Below are positions 23,599-25,094 of a stretch of DNA of 25,094 bases, in pieces. Source of the stretch: an uncultured Eubacterium sp. (GTDB taxonomy: Bacteria > Bacillota_A > Clostridia > Lachnospirales > Lachnospiraceae). Position numbers and translations under genes: made by a program. The DNA lies in the NCBI GenBank assembly GCA_948468465.1, contig CAOKJJ010000065.1, forward strand, positions 1 to 25,094, given 5' to 3'. The number at the start of each line of letters is the position of its first letter. The first letter of the stretch is position 1. Below the pieces are notes generated by a model. The model saw only the letters and a list, made by a program, of their open reading frames with translations. It was not told the origin of the DNA and did no database searches.

Positions 23599-24993
23599 AT
23601 GAATGATAAAGAAGAACAAATCACTTCTGTAAGTGAAGAAAATATATACAAGATCAATGGAAGAGTCCCATTAAGCAAAGCCATCCCCTTCGGCCTGCAG
23701 CATGTGCTTGCCATGTTTGTATCCAATTTAGCCCCGGTGCTGATCGTATGCGGCGCCGCCGTTGTCAGAGGCAGCGGCGAACCGCTGAGCGCGGTGGAAA
23801 TTACACGGCTGCTGCAGTGCGCGATGTTCGTCGCAGGCATCGGCACCTGCCTGCAGCTGTACCCAATTTGGAAGATCGGCTCAAAGCTGCCAATTGTCAT
23901 GGGCGTGAGCTTTACCTTTCTCGGAAGCCTTTTAATGATCTGCACAAATCCGGAACTGGGCTATGAAGGCATGGTCGGCGCCGTCATTCTGGGCGGTATT
24001 TTTGAAGGCATCGTGGGCCTGAGCGCAAAATACTGGAAACGGTTTCTGACGCCGATCGTTTCCGCCAATGTCGTCATCGCGATCGGACTTTCCTTGCTTT
24101 CCGTCAGCATGAACTCCTGGGGAGGCGGAAACGGAGCGGAAGATTTCGGCGCATGGTACCATCTGCTGATCGGCCTTTTTACCCTCGCCGTATGCCTGAT
24201 TTCCAGGTATTTGCTAAAAGGCGTTTACAAAAACTTAAATATTCTGGTCGGGCTGATCTGCGGTTACCTGCTGTCCATCCTTTTTACCGTATCCGGCATC
24301 GCACCGCTTGTAGACTTTTCCGGCATCTCAAAAACAGTCAGCGAAGTCGGATTTTTCAGCCTGCCGCAGCTTGTATTTTTTACAAGCCACAAACCTGTGT
24401 TTGATATCGGCGCCTTTTTTACAATCGCAATCGTATTTCTAGTATCGGCAGCTGAGACGACCGGCGCGACTACCGCAGTCTGCACCGGCGCGCTGAATCG
24501 TGACATTAAAATCGAAGAGCTGCAGGGTTCACTGGCCGTAGACGGCTTTTCCAGCACGATTTCCGGATGTTTCGGATGCCTGCCGCTTACTTCTTTCAGC
24601 CAGAACGTAGGGCTTGTTACGATGACCGGAGTCATCAACCGTTTTACCATACTGATGGGCGCGCTCATTTTAATCTTATCCTCGCTCTTCCCGCCGCTGG
24701 GCGCGTTTTTCAACTCTCTGCCGCAGCCGGTACTGGGCGGCTGCACGGTTATGATGTTCGGCTCGATTATGTATGAAGGCATTAAAATGCTCAAAGACTG
24801 CGAATTCAACGACCGTACGATGATTATTGTTTCTCTGGCGTTTTGCATCGGCGTTGGCCTGACACAGACAGACGGGAATCTGTTCGCCGCGTTTCCGTCC
24901 GCTGTCGGTGATATTTTCAATGGAAATGCCGTTGCGGGTGTGTTTGTTGTATCACTGCTGTTGAGCTTTTTGCTTCCAAAGGAGAAAAATTAA
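23599..24993 (+). CDS. Uracil-xanthine/purine permease, NCS2 family
   Basis: This 464-residue membrane protein is a nucleobase:cation symporter of the NCS2 family with about 12-14 membrane segments. Family marks are the glutamate in SAAETTGATTAVC (TM8 region) and the signature SFSQNVGLVTMTGVINR (QN..G....TG), which in characterised members set purine binding. It follows xdhC by 32 bp with AAAGGAAA before the ATG, so it probably imports xanthine, hypoxanthine or urate for the enzyme encoded upstream. Which of these it carries cannot be read from the sequence. A group II intron end lies a few bases past its stop codon, so any native terminator or following gene has been displaced. Confidence 0.93.
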   Translation: MNDKEEQITSVSEENIYKINGRVPLSKAIPFGLQHVLAMFVSNLAPVLIVCGAAVVRGSGEPLSAVEITRLLQCAMFVAGIGTCLQLYPIWKIGSKLPIVMGVSFTFLGSLLMICTNPELGYEGMVGAVILGGIFEGIVGLSAKYWKRFLTPIVSANVVIAIGLSLLSVSMNSWGGGNGAEDFGAWYHLLIGLFTLAVCLISRYLLKGVYKNLNILVGLICGYLLSILFTVSGIAPLVDFSGISKTVSEVGFFSLPQLVFFTSHKPVFDIGAFFTIAIVFLVSAAETTGATTAVCTGALNRDIKIEELQGSLAVDGFSSTISGCFGCLPLTSFSQNVGLVTMTGVINRFTILMGALILILSSLFPPLGAFFNSLPQPVLGGCTVMMFGSIMYEGIKMLKDCEFNDRTMIIVSLAFCIGVGLTQTDGNLFAAFPSAVGDIFNGNAVAGVFVVSLLLSFLLPKEKN

Positions 24994-24995
24994 AA

Positions 24996-25094
24996 ATAGG
25001 GTAGAGGGAGAATAAATTTCTCGCCCCTCCCATTGAACTGTACGTACGGGTCTCGTATACGGCTCTACAACTTATATTCCAACTTTAACTAAGT
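24996..25094 (-). mobile_element. 3' end of a group II intron (domains V and VI), cut by the window edge
   Basis: Read on the minus strand, 25065 to 25035 forms a domain V hairpin: it starts GAGCCGTATACG, returns with CGTACGTACAGTTC, has a two-base bulge, and contains the AGC triad. Next, 25033 to 24997 folds as domain VI, with GGG/CCC, four more pairs, an A bulge opposite A (25002) as the likely branch point, and GAGAA/TTCTC at the tip. The branch A is seven bases from a terminal TAT, the usual spacing. One C-A mismatch in domain V is atypical. The intron body and reverse transcriptase gene would lie beyond the window. Confidence 0.7.

Overview
The window looks like chromosomal DNA of an anaerobic, low-to-medium-GC clostridium, most likely a gut Lachnospiraceae-type Bacillota. 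The evidence is the strong GGAGG ribosome binding sites, a meso-DAP-type MurE, an acyl-CoA dehydrogenase carrying rubredoxin, YesM/YesN-type two-component regulation, and an AAA-ATPase/PD-(D/E)XK protein of a family common in gut anaerobes. No species can be named from the sequence alone.

Layout. (1) 75-2185, minus: murE with a clear promoter, then a decayed unknown gene with an in-frame stop. (2) 2207-5537, plus: a promoter drives a three-domain fusion (acyl-CoA dehydrogenase + ETF-alpha FAD domain + rubredoxin), followed by a flavodiiron protein. Together they look like an electron chain from acyl-CoA or a reduced flavin to O2 or NO. (3) 5727-6776, plus: a promoter, a 57-residue small protein and a self-inhibited Fic protein. 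(4) 6807-8140: a gene graveyard. It holds a short ORF that appears to join a DUF262-like start to the C-terminal half of a PEBP protein, a tRNA-Asn whose 5' third is lost although its promoter and terminator survive, and several orphan terminators. (5) 8140-8784: a small membrane protein gene (CmpB/PF06541 type) and, on the other strand, a candidate short transcript of about 130 nt with its own promoter and terminator. (6) 8824-17014, minus: a complete sugar ABC importer in the order binding protein, ATPase, permease, permease (YtfQ-YtfR-YtfT-YjfF type), preceded by its sensor kinase and AraC-type response regulator. (7) 17011-18711, minus: the AAA-ATPase/PD-(D/E)XK gene, overlapping the response regulator gene by a few bases. 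(8) 18998-24993, plus: a Crp/Fnr regulator, then xdhA, xdhB, xdhC and an NCS2 purine/xanthine permease, a purine uptake and oxidation operon. (9) 24996-25094, minus: the 3' end of a group II intron (domains V and VI) sitting a few bases after the permease stop codon.

How the parts work together: the two-component system probably senses an extracellular sugar and activates the importer, whose promoter has a good -10 but no clear -35. A hairpin between the binding-protein and ATPase genes probably keeps binding-protein expression higher than the rest. The Crp/Fnr protein probably controls the xdh-permease genes that follow it within 23 bp. The most unusual items are the triple-fusion dehydrogenase beside its likely oxidase partner, the DUF262/PEBP chimera, the antisense short transcript, the 13-bp tandem array inside the xdh operon and the group II intron end at the right edge.
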